A DNA stretch of 64,000 bases, from assembly GCF_021404545.1 (NCBI RefSeq), contig NZ_JAAWWD010000001.1, positions 175,843 through 239,842 on the forward strand, read 5' to 3'. Position 1 is the first letter of the stretch; the number at the start of each line of letters is the position of its first letter. This document shows, piece by piece, positions 53,215 through 61,251 of this stretch. This DNA is from Aestuariivita sp. (GTDB taxonomy: Bacteria > Pseudomonadota > Alphaproteobacteria > Rhodobacterales > Rhodobacteraceae). The notes under the pieces were generated by a model. It had not been told where the DNA came from and ran no database searches. It saw nothing but the letters and a program-made list of their open reading frames with translations. The position numbers and the translations under genes were made by a program.

Positions 53215-55029
53215 TCAGCCGCTAGCATAGACAAACGGCCAGCCAATCAGCGCTGTGCCAAGACCCAATGCACCAAGTCGCGCGAAGAATGACATCCGCC
53301 CTTTGGCATAGCCGACAATGGCGGCCGAGATCACGATGACGCCCAAAGTCGTGGTGACAATCCCAATGGCGGAGGCCATAAGGCCCGATCCGTTCAGGAT
53401 CAGCGCGGGGTTGAGCGCAAAGGCAAAGGGCAGCACATAGGCGGGCCAGCCGAACTTCATGGCCTCGAACCCGGTGCGCATAGGATCGGAGTTGCCCAGG
53501 CTCGCCGCGGCAAAGGCTGCGATCGCGACAGGCGGGGTGATCATGCTCATCATGCCGAAATAGAGCACGAAGAGATGCGCTGCGATGGGCTCGATCCCCA
53601 ATCGGACAAGGGCCGGGGCCACCAATGCGGCAAGCAGCACATAGACGGCGATTGTGGGCATGCCCATGCCCAAAACGATGGAAATCAGGGCCGCAAGCAC
53701 CAAGAGCAGGATCACGCTATCGCCCGCGATGCGTGTCAGCGAACTGGTCAGTCCGAAACTGAGACCGGTTTCGTTCAGAACGCCGATTACGATCCCGGCG
53801 GCCGCCGTGATTATGATGATCTGCGCCAATGTCTGGCCTGCCGCCGCGACGGCCTTCCAAAGCCTCAGCGGGTTCAGGCGCGCCAGCCCCTCGGGCAATA
53901 GCGGCGCCACCAGCATCAGCGTCGCACCGGCCACAAGACCGGCTGTTGCGGGCTGATAATTCAACACAAAGAGGGCCACCACCAAGGCCACGAACGGCAC
54001 GACAAAGGGCCAACCGCGTGTAAGGGAGATAGAGGTTGCCACCGCGTCCCGGTCAATGCCGCCAATCCGATCACGGGCCGAGATCAGATCAGCCAGGACA
54101 AATAGCGCGATGTAATAGAGGATGGCGGGTACCAATGCCGCCACGACAACCTGCGCATAGGGAATTTCAAGAAATTCAGCCATCAGAAAGGCCGATGCGC
54201 CCATCACCGGCGGCATGAGTTGGCCCCCGGTGGAGGCGACAGCCTCGATGCCCGCGGCAGAGCGTGCGGGGAAGCCTGAGCGCTTCATCAACGGGATGGT
54301 CACGACGCCGGTGGTGGCTACGTTCGACACAGCGCTGCCTGAAATAGAGCCGAAAAGCGACGAGGCGAGGATCGATACCTTGGCTGCCCCGCCTCGGAAC
54401 GTGCCCATGGCCAGTGCCGCCAGTCGGGTAAAGAACTCCGCCCCGCCCAAATGCTCAAGAAGGCGTCCGAAGGTAACGAACACCACGACGACCGTGGCCG
54501 CGATCAACAGCGGTGTTCCCAGCACCCCGTTGGTATCCAGCGCCAGTTGCACGGTGAGCCGCTCGGGACGGATCGCCAGGGCCTGGAAGGTGCCGGGCAC
54601 CAGATTGCCGAAATAGCCGTAGGTCAGGAACACCAGAATAATCAGGGTGAGAGGCCAGCCGGCACAGCGGCGCAACCCCTCGACCAGCGCGACAAGCAAC
54701 GGCACCGCCACCGGTAGCCCCACCAGAGGGTCGATGGAGGCGTCGATGGAAAGCGACGGGTATCGCAGGGCCAGCCACCCGCCCCCTGCCAGCGCGGCGA
54801 GGGCCAGAGCCCAATCCAGCGCAGGCAGGAGCCGGGACCGTAAGGTCAGGAAAGTGATTGCAAGGGCCAGCCCCAGCATCAGCGCCAGGAATTGTTCGGT
54901 ATAGACCGGGATGCCAAGCCCGCGATGCAGGCCCGCGGCCCAGGCCACGGCAATCACGATTGCGGTATTGGACAGGACCCCCGCGATGGCAGGGGCCCAG
55001 CCGGGGCCGGGGGGCAGGTCCTTTTTCAC
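53215..55029 (-). CDS. TRAP transporter fused permease, TAXI type (4TM/12TM)
   Basis: 604 residues fusing DctQ-like and DctM-like parts. The second half holds the DctM signatures SILASSLFGSISGSAVSNV, STGGQLMPPVMGASAFLMAE and GMGMPTIAVYVLLAAL. GTG 55029 is the start, 9 bp after the TAXI binding protein stop. TAXI-TRAP systems carry C4/C5 acids and similar anions; some members in aromatic degraders may import aromatic acids, which fits the neighbours. No defect seen. Confidence 0.92.
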   Translation of the reverse strand: MKKDLPPGPGWAPAIAGVLSNTAIVIAVAWAAGLHRGLGIPVYTEQFLALMLGLALAITFLTLRSRLLPALDWALALAALAGGGWLALRYPSLSIDASIDPLVGLPVAVPLLVALVEGLRRCAGWPLTLIILVFLTYGYFGNLVPGTFQALAIRPERLTVQLALDTNGVLGTPLLIAATVVVVFVTFGRLLEHLGGAEFFTRLAALAMGTFRGGAAKVSILASSLFGSISGSAVSNVATTGVVTIPLMKRSGFPARSAAGIEAVASTGGQLMPPVMGASAFLMAEFLEIPYAQVVVAALVPAILYYIALFVLADLISARDRIGGIDRDAVATSISLTRGWPFVVPFVALVVALFVLNYQPATAGLVAGATLMLVAPLLPEGLARLNPLRLWKAVAAAGQTLAQIIIITAAAGIVIGVLNETGLSFGLTSSLTRIAGDSVILLLVLAALISIVLGMGMPTIAVYVLLAALVAPALVRLGIEPIAAHLFVLYFGMMSMITPPVAIAAFAAASLGNSDPMRTGFEAMKFGWPAYVLPFAFALNPALILNGSGLMASAIGIVTTTLGVIVISAAIVGYAKGRMSFFARLGALGLGTALIGWPFVYASG

Positions 55030-55038
55030 GATCTCGGA

Positions 55039-55992
55039 TCAGTCCAGCAGACCGGCTTCCCGATAAAAGCGCACGGCGCCGGGATGAAACGGGGCCCCGT
55101 CGATCTGAGTGGCCATGTCAGCCGGGGTGAAGGCCCGGAATGACCCATGGGTTTCGACCAGCGCGTCCTTGTTGTCATAAAGCGCCTTGACCAGCGCATA
55201 CACTGTATCATCGCTCACATCCTTGTGGGTCAGGATGGCGTATTGGTACCCCAGCAGATCCACCGCCTCCGCGATTTCGGGCAGGCGGTCTGACGGTTCG
55301 ACCCGGCGGACAAAGGCGCCGGGCAACTGATCCTGGATAATCGCATTGGCCTCGGCCCCTTGCGGAATGGAGATGAACCGCACCGGGCGCACTGCATGGG
55401 TGCGTTTGACCACGCCAGAGCCCGGAGCCAGCAGAACGCCGGAAACCTCGCCCTGGGTCAGCAGATTGGCGGCCTCGACAAAGTTGGCGACCGGCACGCC
55501 CCTCAGATCGTCCTCGGACATGTCAGCGGCGGCAAAGATGGCATCCTGCATCACTTTGACCAGTCCCTGCCGTGCGTAGCCCACTGGAAAGTCACGGCCT
55601 TTCAGATCGGTCACGGTTTGGATATCGCTGTCTGCGGCGACCATAAACCCGACGGCAAAGGGTTGGATAAAGGCCGCGACACGCACGTTGGGATTGGGCC
55701 GCCCGTCGAAATTGCCGGTTCCGGTGACGGCGAACACTGCCTCGAAGGTGTTGGAGGTGGCGAAGGCGATCTCGCCGTTATTGAGCGCGGGGATAAAGAC
55801 CGAGGATCCACCTTGGCCCACGGCGCGGGCGTTGATGCCCCCCTTTTCGGCTGCAATCTGCGCCACACCGCTTGCGATGGAGTACCCCAGCGAGCCTTGG
55901 GGTAGGGTTCCGATGGCCACCGGCTCCGCCGCCGCACCCGAAGCTGCGCCCAGGCCGATTGCCATCGTCACCGCCGTCAAAATCCTCTTCAT
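55039..55992 (-). CDS. TAXI-family TRAP solute-binding protein
   Basis: 317 residues. Signal peptide 1-22 (MKRILTAVTMAIGLGAASGAAA) and the TAXI-type core: GTLPQGSLGYSIASGVAQIA, RAVGQGGSSVFIPALNNGEI and GRDFPVGYARQGLV. It supplies substrate to the fused permease directly downstream. The unit TAXI protein plus permease follows the arylformamidase-like hydrolase on the same strand (30 bp), so all three may be one transcript with box E at its head. Confidence 0.93.
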   Translation of the reverse strand: MKRILTAVTMAIGLGAASGAAAEPVAIGTLPQGSLGYSIASGVAQIAAEKGGINARAVGQGGSSVFIPALNNGEIAFATSNTFEAVFAVTGTGNFDGRPNPNVRVAAFIQPFAVGFMVAADSDIQTVTDLKGRDFPVGYARQGLVKVMQDAIFAAADMSEDDLRGVPVANFVEAANLLTQGEVSGVLLAPGSGVVKRTHAVRPVRFISIPQGAEANAIIQDQLPGAFVRRVEPSDRLPEIAEAVDLLGYQYAILTHKDVSDDTVYALVKALYDNKDALVETHGSFRAFTPADMATQIDGAPFHPGAVRFYREAGLLD

Positions 55993-56022
55993 CTTCGTCT
56001 CCCTTTTTTCGTGTGATTTGGT

Positions 56023-56895
56023 TCAGTGCATCTGCGCCAGTGCGGCGGTGATGACCGCGCTGGTCGGGTCCTCGAAATCGGAATAGATGTCGAAATGATT
56101 CCGGCCCGCGACCTCGTGGGCCGATCCGCGCCCGGCCACCTTGTCGGCAAAGGCGCGGGACTGACGCTTGAACTCTGCCAGCTCTCCGTCGCCCCAGATG
56201 ACATCGACCCGCGGGCCTGTGGCATTGAGGCGGCGAACTGGGCTGAGGCGGTCGGCCTCGTCCTGGGACAGGTCCAGATATTCGTTGCGGGCGCTCAGGC
56301 GGACGGGCTCCAGATCATAAGGGCCGCTGGCCAGGACAAACCCGCCAAAGCGTTCCGTGTCCAGGTCAATATCGGTCTGCCAGTCTGGATCCATCAGGCA
56401 GGACGCCAGATGTGCGCCCGACGAATGGCCCGAGACATAAAGCGGGTGTGCGCCGGCCACATGGTTCAAGGTGAAAAGACACGCCTGACGGATATGATCG
56501 ACCAAGGCGGGCAGGCGAACATGTGGCACCAACGGGAATCCGGCGACCACAATGGTCGCGCCTTTCGCCGACAGCCCCCTCGCGACAAAGCCACAGTCAC
56601 GTCGGTGCATCGCCCGCCACGCGCCGCCATGGATGTGGAGATGCACCGGTGCGTCCGGGCGGCCGGGATAGACATCGACCTGCGCCGACGCGTCATCGCC
56701 ATACCGAAGGGTGACGGGCGGGTGCGCCCTGCGGAACCGCTCACTGGCCTTGGCCCAACGGGCCATATAGCTGCCGATTTCGGGCACCAGAGACGCCTGA
56801 TCGTACTGCCGGTTCAACGCATCCTGCGTGTAGTCGAGCCACACCGTGCTCTCGTCGTTTCGCGTCCATTGCGTGCTGCGCACACCGTCTCCCAT
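56023..56895 (-). CDS. Arylformamidase-like alpha/beta hydrolase
   Basis: 290 residues from ATG 56895. HGGAW at 89-93 and nucleophile Ser158 in GHSSG; the C-terminal RNHFDIYSD holds the probable histidine. The N-terminal YTQDALNRQYDQASLVPEI and ARWAKAS are typical of bacterial alpha/beta kynurenine formamidases. It is therefore the best candidate to hydrolyse N-formylkynurenine made by kynA, with the hydrolase at 18892 and the cyclase at 36838 as alternatives. The frame extends upstream to 57069 but that part is not family-like and would cross the operator box. Confidence 0.88.
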   Translation of the reverse strand: MGDGVRSTQWTRNDESTVWLDYTQDALNRQYDQASLVPEIGSYMARWAKASERFRRAHPPVTLRYGDDASAQVDVYPGRPDAPVHLHIHGGAWRAMHRRDCGFVARGLSAKGATIVVAGFPLVPHVRLPALVDHIRQACLFTLNHVAGAHPLYVSGHSSGAHLASCLMDPDWQTDIDLDTERFGGFVLASGPYDLEPVRLSARNEYLDLSQDEADRLSPVRRLNATGPRVDVIWGDGELAEFKRQSRAFADKVAGRGSAHEVAGRNHFDIYSDFEDPTSAVITAALAQMH

Positions 56896-56900
56896 CAGAA

Positions 56901-56917
56901 TATTTAAGCCTGAAATA
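56901..56917. promoter_or_regulatory. Operator box E (degenerate), TATTTAAGCCTGAAATA
   Basis: Arms TATTT and AAATA with a TTCAAGC-like core, directly upstream (6-22 bp) of the formamidase-like gene. It differs from box A by one missing base and one change, so binding would be weaker or by a related protein. The nearby MarR at 57066 is divided from it by only about 150 bp. Confidence 0.45.
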
Positions 56918-57065
56918 CATACTGGACATAGAACAGTGCAGGCGCGTGGGCAAGTATCGGCATCCAGCAGGTCGCGATCTGGTGCGTCTGTGGGGCGGTC
57001 TCGGCAACGCCGCAACGTGGTCCGGGATGCCTGATGGTTGTGACAGGGCCGGGTGAAGGCCTTAC

Positions 57066-57581
57066 TCACCCCCCAAGATCGGGCATCTGCTCGATAATGT
57101 CATGGAGCGTGTCGACAAGAGCCGCGTGCCGCTCAGGCCCGATCACCGCGATGATCCGGGCCACATGCTGCATCGCCCGGTTCTGCATCCGAAGCTGCAG
57201 TTCAACCCCCTTCGCGGTCAGCTCACTGACATAGGTTCGCCGGTCATCGGGCAGGCGGGTCCGGGTGATCAGCCCCTCGTCTTCCATATGCCTCAGCGCT
57301 TTGGTCACGGCGGATTTGTCGCGCCGTGCGCTGCGCCCGATCTGGGTCTGGCTGATTCCGGGATTATTGGCGATCAGCGTCAGCATGGTGAAGTACCCCG
57401 GACGGATGGCATCTGGGCCAAGCAACCCCTCGAAATCGGCATAGGACGCTTCATAGGCGGCACGCAGATGCAGGCCAACGAACCGGTCGAGCACGCCCAG
57501 ATGGATGGCGTCATCGGACAGGCGACGCGGCGCGGTGGCGTCGCCCTGGGTTGCGGTCTGCTCGTTCGGTTGGTCCGTCAT
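57066..57581 (-). CDS. MarR-family regulator
   Basis: 171 residues. A winged-helix domain (about 70-130: NPGISQTQIGRSARRDKSAV, then LRHMEDEGLITRTRLPDDRR) with N- and C-terminal dimer helices. It lies in the minus-strand unit after the enolase-superfamily gene (26-bp gap) and before the formamidase gene. It may regulate the divergent TctC-AMDase operon, the formamidase or the boxes described. Start ATG 57581. Confidence 0.9.
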   Translation of the reverse strand: MTDQPNEQTATQGDATAPRRLSDDAIHLGVLDRFVGLHLRAAYEASYADFEGLLGPDAIRPGYFTMLTLIANNPGISQTQIGRSARRDKSAVTKALRHMEDEGLITRTRLPDDRRTYVSELTAKGVELQLRMQNRAMQHVARIIAVIGPERHAALVDTLHDIIEQMPDLGG

Positions 57582-57607
57582 GGGCCCCCCTTTGTGCTGG
57601 TATCGTC

Positions 57608-58768
57608 TTATGCCTTGCCGCGCCCGGCCGACAAAGGCAAGGCCGCCAGATCGCGCAGCTTGTCACGATCCAGCGCAAAACCCAGCCCGGGTGTGTCCGG
57701 CAGGGGCAGGTCCCAGCCGGTCGGGGTGGCAAGATCGGTATAGAGCGCCTCACCCATGGCGACGGCGGCCAGATGCCACTCCACCAGGCCGCCATTCGCA
57801 AGCCCGGCGTTCAGATGCATGTTATGCCAGGGGAACGCCCCGCCATTGGCCATCGTGACGTTCTTGGCCTGGGCCAGGGCCGCGACCTTGCTGGCGATGG
57901 TGAACCCGCCACAGATCACCGCGTTGGGTTGGATTACATCGACAGCCCCGGCGTTCATCAGCGCCTCGAACCGAAACAACTGTCCTTCGTTCTGGCCAGC
58001 GGCCACGCGCATACCGGTCGCCCGGCGCAGATCGGCCATGGCGGCGGGGTCGTTGTCGCGAACGGGTTCCTCGAAAAAGGCGATATCGCATTCGGCGATC
58101 CGGTCGGCCAGCCAGCGTGCCGCATAGGGGCTGAGCGAGCAATTCGCATCCACATAGATCTCGGGCCCGTCGCCAAGCGCTTCGCGAACCGCGCGCACAC
58201 GGGCGACGTCTTCGGTCAGCTGAGCCTGGATGTCGTTGCCTTCGTTGCGCCGGGCCAGCGCATGATGGCCCACGACCATCTTGAATTTGCTGACGCCCTG
58301 GGCCTGAAGGTGTCTGGCAGCCTCGCCCAGCTGCTCGCGCGAGAAGCCGCCGAATCCGAACGTCACATAAAGCGGAACCCGGTCCCTGGCGCCGCCCAGC
58401 AATTTCCAGCAGGGCAGGCCGGTGGCATGACCCAGGATATCCCAAAGCGCCAGATCAATGGCCGAGATGGCATGCGCGGCATATCCTGTCTGCCCGCGCG
58501 GGGTGAGCAGCCAATAGAGCCGTTCGGCGATATGTTCGCGTGCCAGCGCATCCGCGCCCAGCAGGTTGGGGGCGGCCACAGCATTGACGGCGGCGGCCAC
58601 GATTTCCTCTTCGGTGATTGCGGTAAACCCATGGCCGTGCAGGCCAGAATCGGTTGTCACCTCGACCACGACGCCGGAAAGGTTGGCATCCGCCGCGCAG
58701 GCGCCGACCGCGATCGTGAGCGGTATGTTGACCGGGGTGGCTGTCACCGATTGGATCTTGTGCTGCAT
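57608..58768 (-). CDS. Enolase-superfamily enzyme, mandelate racemase/muconate lactonizing group
   Basis: 386 residues. Catalytic lysines Lys161 and Lys163 (KFK), and metal ligands Asp207, Glu233 and Glu261, each in the usual motif (YVDANCS, FFEEPV, GQNEG), place it in the MR/MLE group. Such enzymes abstract the proton alpha to a carboxylate (racemases, acid sugar dehydratases, cycloisomerases). Together with the divergent TTT importer and decarboxylase-like enzyme it forms a carboxylate utilisation module. Product not assignable. Confidence 0.9.
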   Translation of the reverse strand: MQHKIQSVTATPVNIPLTIAVGACAADANLSGVVVEVTTDSGLHGHGFTAITEEEIVAAAVNAVAAPNLLGADALAREHIAERLYWLLTPRGQTGYAAHAISAIDLALWDILGHATGLPCWKLLGGARDRVPLYVTFGFGGFSREQLGEAARHLQAQGVSKFKMVVGHHALARRNEGNDIQAQLTEDVARVRAVREALGDGPEIYVDANCSLSPYAARWLADRIAECDIAFFEEPVRDNDPAAMADLRRATGMRVAAGQNEGQLFRFEALMNAGAVDVIQPNAVICGGFTIASKVAALAQAKNVTMANGGAFPWHNMHLNAGLANGGLVEWHLAAVAMGEALYTDLATPTGWDLPLPDTPGLGFALDRDKLRDLAALPLSAGRGKA

Positions 58769-58913
58769 GTGTTGCTCCGCTGGCTATGTGCCCGGCCTCT
58801 CGGGCGGTCTGGGGATTTCGGCCACGCTACGCGCAAAAAAAAGCGCCATCAAGAATGTTGACAAAAAAACCTTCTGCAACAAGAGTAATTACAGCAGATG
58901 GAGGAAACATCAC

Positions 58914-59864
58914 ATGCGTGGACTTTTCAAAGCTCTGGCAATGCTGCCGTTCCTTGCCGGTGCGGCAGTGGCCGACGGATACCCGACCAAGCCGGTCACC
59001 ATGGTTGTCGGCTTTTCCGCTGGCGGCGGTATGGACACACTGGCGCGGATGGCGGCGGAACCCGCAGGGGCCGCTCTGGGCCAGCAGATCGCGGTCGAGA
59101 ACCGCCCGGGTGCCGGTGGGACCATCGCACCAGGCTATGTCGCGAATGCGGCGGCGGATGGGTATACCATCTGGCTGGGCGAGACCGCAGCGACCATCGG
59201 GCCGGTGGTGCATGGCGATGTGGGCTATGATGCGATAGACAGCTTCATACCGATTGCGCAACTGGCCGTGGCGCCGCTTGCGCTGGTGGCGGGTAAAGAT
59301 GTGGCCGCCACCAACATCCAGGAATTCGTCGATCTGGTGAAGGCCAACCCGGGAGAGTTCTTCTATGCCTCTCCGGGGGTTGCCACCCTGCAGCATCTGG
59401 CGGTCGAGGCATTGGCCGATGCCGCAGGGCTGGAGCTGGACGTGGTGCATTTCAAGGGCGGATCGCCGTCAATGCAGGCCTTGCTGTCGGGCGAGGTATC
59501 GTTCGCCGTTGTTTCGCTGAATGCCGCAAGGTCACAATCGGAAGGCGGCAATGTGACCATCCTTGGCGTGACCACCGTCGATCCGGTGCCCGGGTTTGAA
59601 GAGATCGGCCCCGTCAGCGATGTGATTGAGGGGTTCGATGCGGCACCCCGTCAGTTCATCATGGTTCCCGCCGGTACGCCCGACGCGGTGGTGACCACGC
59701 TGCGCGATGCCTTCCGCACCGCGATGGAGGACCAGGACCTGCGCGACAGCCTGTCTGCGCGTGGCTTGGTACCGACTTATCTGGACGGGCCGGACCTGGC
59801 GGCCGAGCTGCCCGGAGTGATCGAGACCTGGTCGGCAACCGCGCAGGCGGTTCTGCCGAACTGA
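58914..59864 (+). CDS. tctC: Tripartite tricarboxylate transporter binding protein, Bug/TctC family
   Basis: 316 residues. Signal peptide about 1-20 (FKALAMLPFLAGAAVA); Bug fold opening YPTKPVTMVVGFSAGGGMD, then VENRPGAGG, both of which form the carboxylate-binding pocket. GGAGG precedes ATG 58914 by about 9 nt. A TTGACA lies at 58858 upstream, with TAATTA at 58886 but at too wide a spacing for a standard promoter. It heads the operon tctC, AMDase-like, tctB, tctA. Substrate likely a dicarboxylate, possibly malonate-like given the next gene. Confidence 0.93.
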   Translation: MRGLFKALAMLPFLAGAAVADGYPTKPVTMVVGFSAGGGMDTLARMAAEPAGAALGQQIAVENRPGAGGTIAPGYVANAAADGYTIWLGETAATIGPVVHGDVGYDAIDSFIPIAQLAVAPLALVAGKDVAATNIQEFVDLVKANPGEFFYASPGVATLQHLAVEALADAAGLELDVVHFKGGSPSMQALLSGEVSFAVVSLNAARSQSEGGNVTILGVTTVDPVPGFEEIGPVSDVIEGFDAAPRQFIMVPAGTPDAVVTTLRDAFRTAMEDQDLRDSLSARGLVPTYLDGPDLAAELPGVIETWSATAQAVLPN

Positions 59865-59967
59865 CAGATCGACCGGCAGGGCCCGCCCCGGGGGTGTGGC
59901 CGTGCCGGTCATTCGCGACCTGGCCTGCCGAGACCGGGCCGATCTCGTCACCACAAGGAGAGGCAAA

Positions 59968-60711
59968 ATGACCGCGCCCGTGATCGGAATGATCGTCCCA
60001 CCTGCAGCCGGTGCCGTGCCGCCCGAAGCCTATGGCCTTTATCCTGAAGGCGTGCGGTTCGCAGCACGGGGCCTGGGTTTGCAAGCGTTGACGATGGAGG
60101 ATTACGCCATCGCCATTAAACGCGTGGCCGAGCTTGCACGCGAGTTGCGCGAGCACGAGAGGATCGACGCCATATCGCTGATGGGGACATCGCTGAGCTT
60201 CTTTCGCGGGGGGGCATTCAACGATGATCTCGTGGCGTTGATGGCGCAGGAAGCGGGCGTGCCTGCCACAACAATGAGCAATTCGATCCGCGATGCCCTG
60301 CGTGCGGTCGGGGCGCGACGGATCGCTGTCGGAACGGCCTATAGCGACGCTGTGAATGACCGACTGCGGGGGTTTCTGGAAATGTCGGGGTTTGAGCTGG
60401 GCGCGATGATCGGGCTGGGTCTGGAACGGATCGAAGACATACTGGCCGTGTCCGAGGATCAGGTGACCGATCTTGCCCTGCGCGCGCGCGACGCTGCGGA
60501 TGACAGGGTGGATGCGATCTTTGTGTCCTGCGGCGGCCTGCCTGCGCTGCATCTTGCAGGTGCTGTTGAACCGGAGGCAGGAATACCGGTCATCGCAAGC
60601 TCCACCGCCGGCGTGTGGGGGGCGATGCGCCTTGCTGGGTTGAGCGGGGAAACCCCGATGCTTGGCAGGCTTGGCGGAACGCCGCATTTGACCGAGTATG
60701 CCGTGGGGTGA
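59968..60711 (+). CDS. Arylmalonate decarboxylase-like enzyme (Asp/Glu racemase superfamily, single Cys)
   Basis: 247 residues. Clear similarity to Bordetella arylmalonate decarboxylase: GMIVPPAAGAVPPEAYGLYP, SLMGTSLSFFRGGAFN and FVSCGGLPAL. The catalytic cysteine is at position 188, the same number as in the Bordetella enzyme. The first cysteine of racemases is absent (Gly/Thr/Ser at 73-75), which is the decarboxylase arrangement with a Thr-Ser oxyanion hole. Tyr125 also matches. It could decarboxylate a substituted malonate imported by the surrounding TTT system; a racemase or isomerase role remains possible. AAGGAGAGG precedes ATG 59968. Confidence 0.85.
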   Translation: MTAPVIGMIVPPAAGAVPPEAYGLYPEGVRFAARGLGLQALTMEDYAIAIKRVAELARELREHERIDAISLMGTSLSFFRGGAFNDDLVALMAQEAGVPATTMSNSIRDALRAVGARRIAVGTAYSDAVNDRLRGFLEMSGFELGAMIGLGLERIEDILAVSEDQVTDLALRARDAADDRVDAIFVSCGGLPALHLAGAVEPEAGIPVIASSTAGVWGAMRLAGLSGETPMLGRLGGTPHLTEYAVG

Positions 60712-60786
60712 CCCGCGCGCCCGATCATGACCCGGTCTTTCGCCGGTCGCGCGGACCCATGACTGAATGACCTCCGGAGTGGCACG

Positions 60787-61251
60787 ATGCGTGATCAACA
60801 ATCCAGAGGCGTGAACCAAAGCGATCTCGTCGCGGGGCTGGCGGTGGTGATCGGCTGCGGCGTCGCGGCCTGGATCGGTGCGGGCTATGGGCTGGGCACA
60901 CCGCGCCGCATGGGGGCGGGCGCCTTTCCGTTCGTGCTGTCGCTGTTGGGCATGGGCCTTGGGGCGCTTGTGGCAGTGATGTCCGTCACCGCGCCGCAGC
61001 AGCCCCCTGTTGCGCTCCGTTGGCGGCGGCTTTTCTATGTCACGGCGTCCTTCCTGCTCTTTGCGGTCGCAATCGAACCGTTGGGCCTTTTGCTGACGAT
61101 CCCGCTGGTCACGGTGATAGGCGCCAAAGCCGATCCGACTGCAAAGCTGGGAGAAAGTGCGTTGCTGGGCATTGGCCTGGCCCTTGCCCTTTGGGTCGTC
61201 TTTGTCCGGTTGCTGGGGCTTGGCATTCCCGTCTTGCCTGGGGTCGGGTGA
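60787..61251 (+). CDS. tctB: Tripartite tricarboxylate transporter small subunit, TctB
   Basis: 154 residues with four hydrophobic segments (about 12-32, 40-62, 79-108 and 125-145). Low sequence conservation is normal for TctB; GTPRRMGAGAFPFVLSLLGMGL is its common motif. Its stop overlaps tctA (TGATG), so the two membrane subunits are made together. Confidence 0.88.
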   Translation: MRDQQSRGVNQSDLVAGLAVVIGCGVAAWIGAGYGLGTPRRMGAGAFPFVLSLLGMGLGALVAVMSVTAPQQPPVALRWRRLFYVTASFLLFAVAIEPLGLLLTIPLVTVIGAKADPTAKLGESALLGIGLALALWVVFVRLLGLGIPVLPGVG

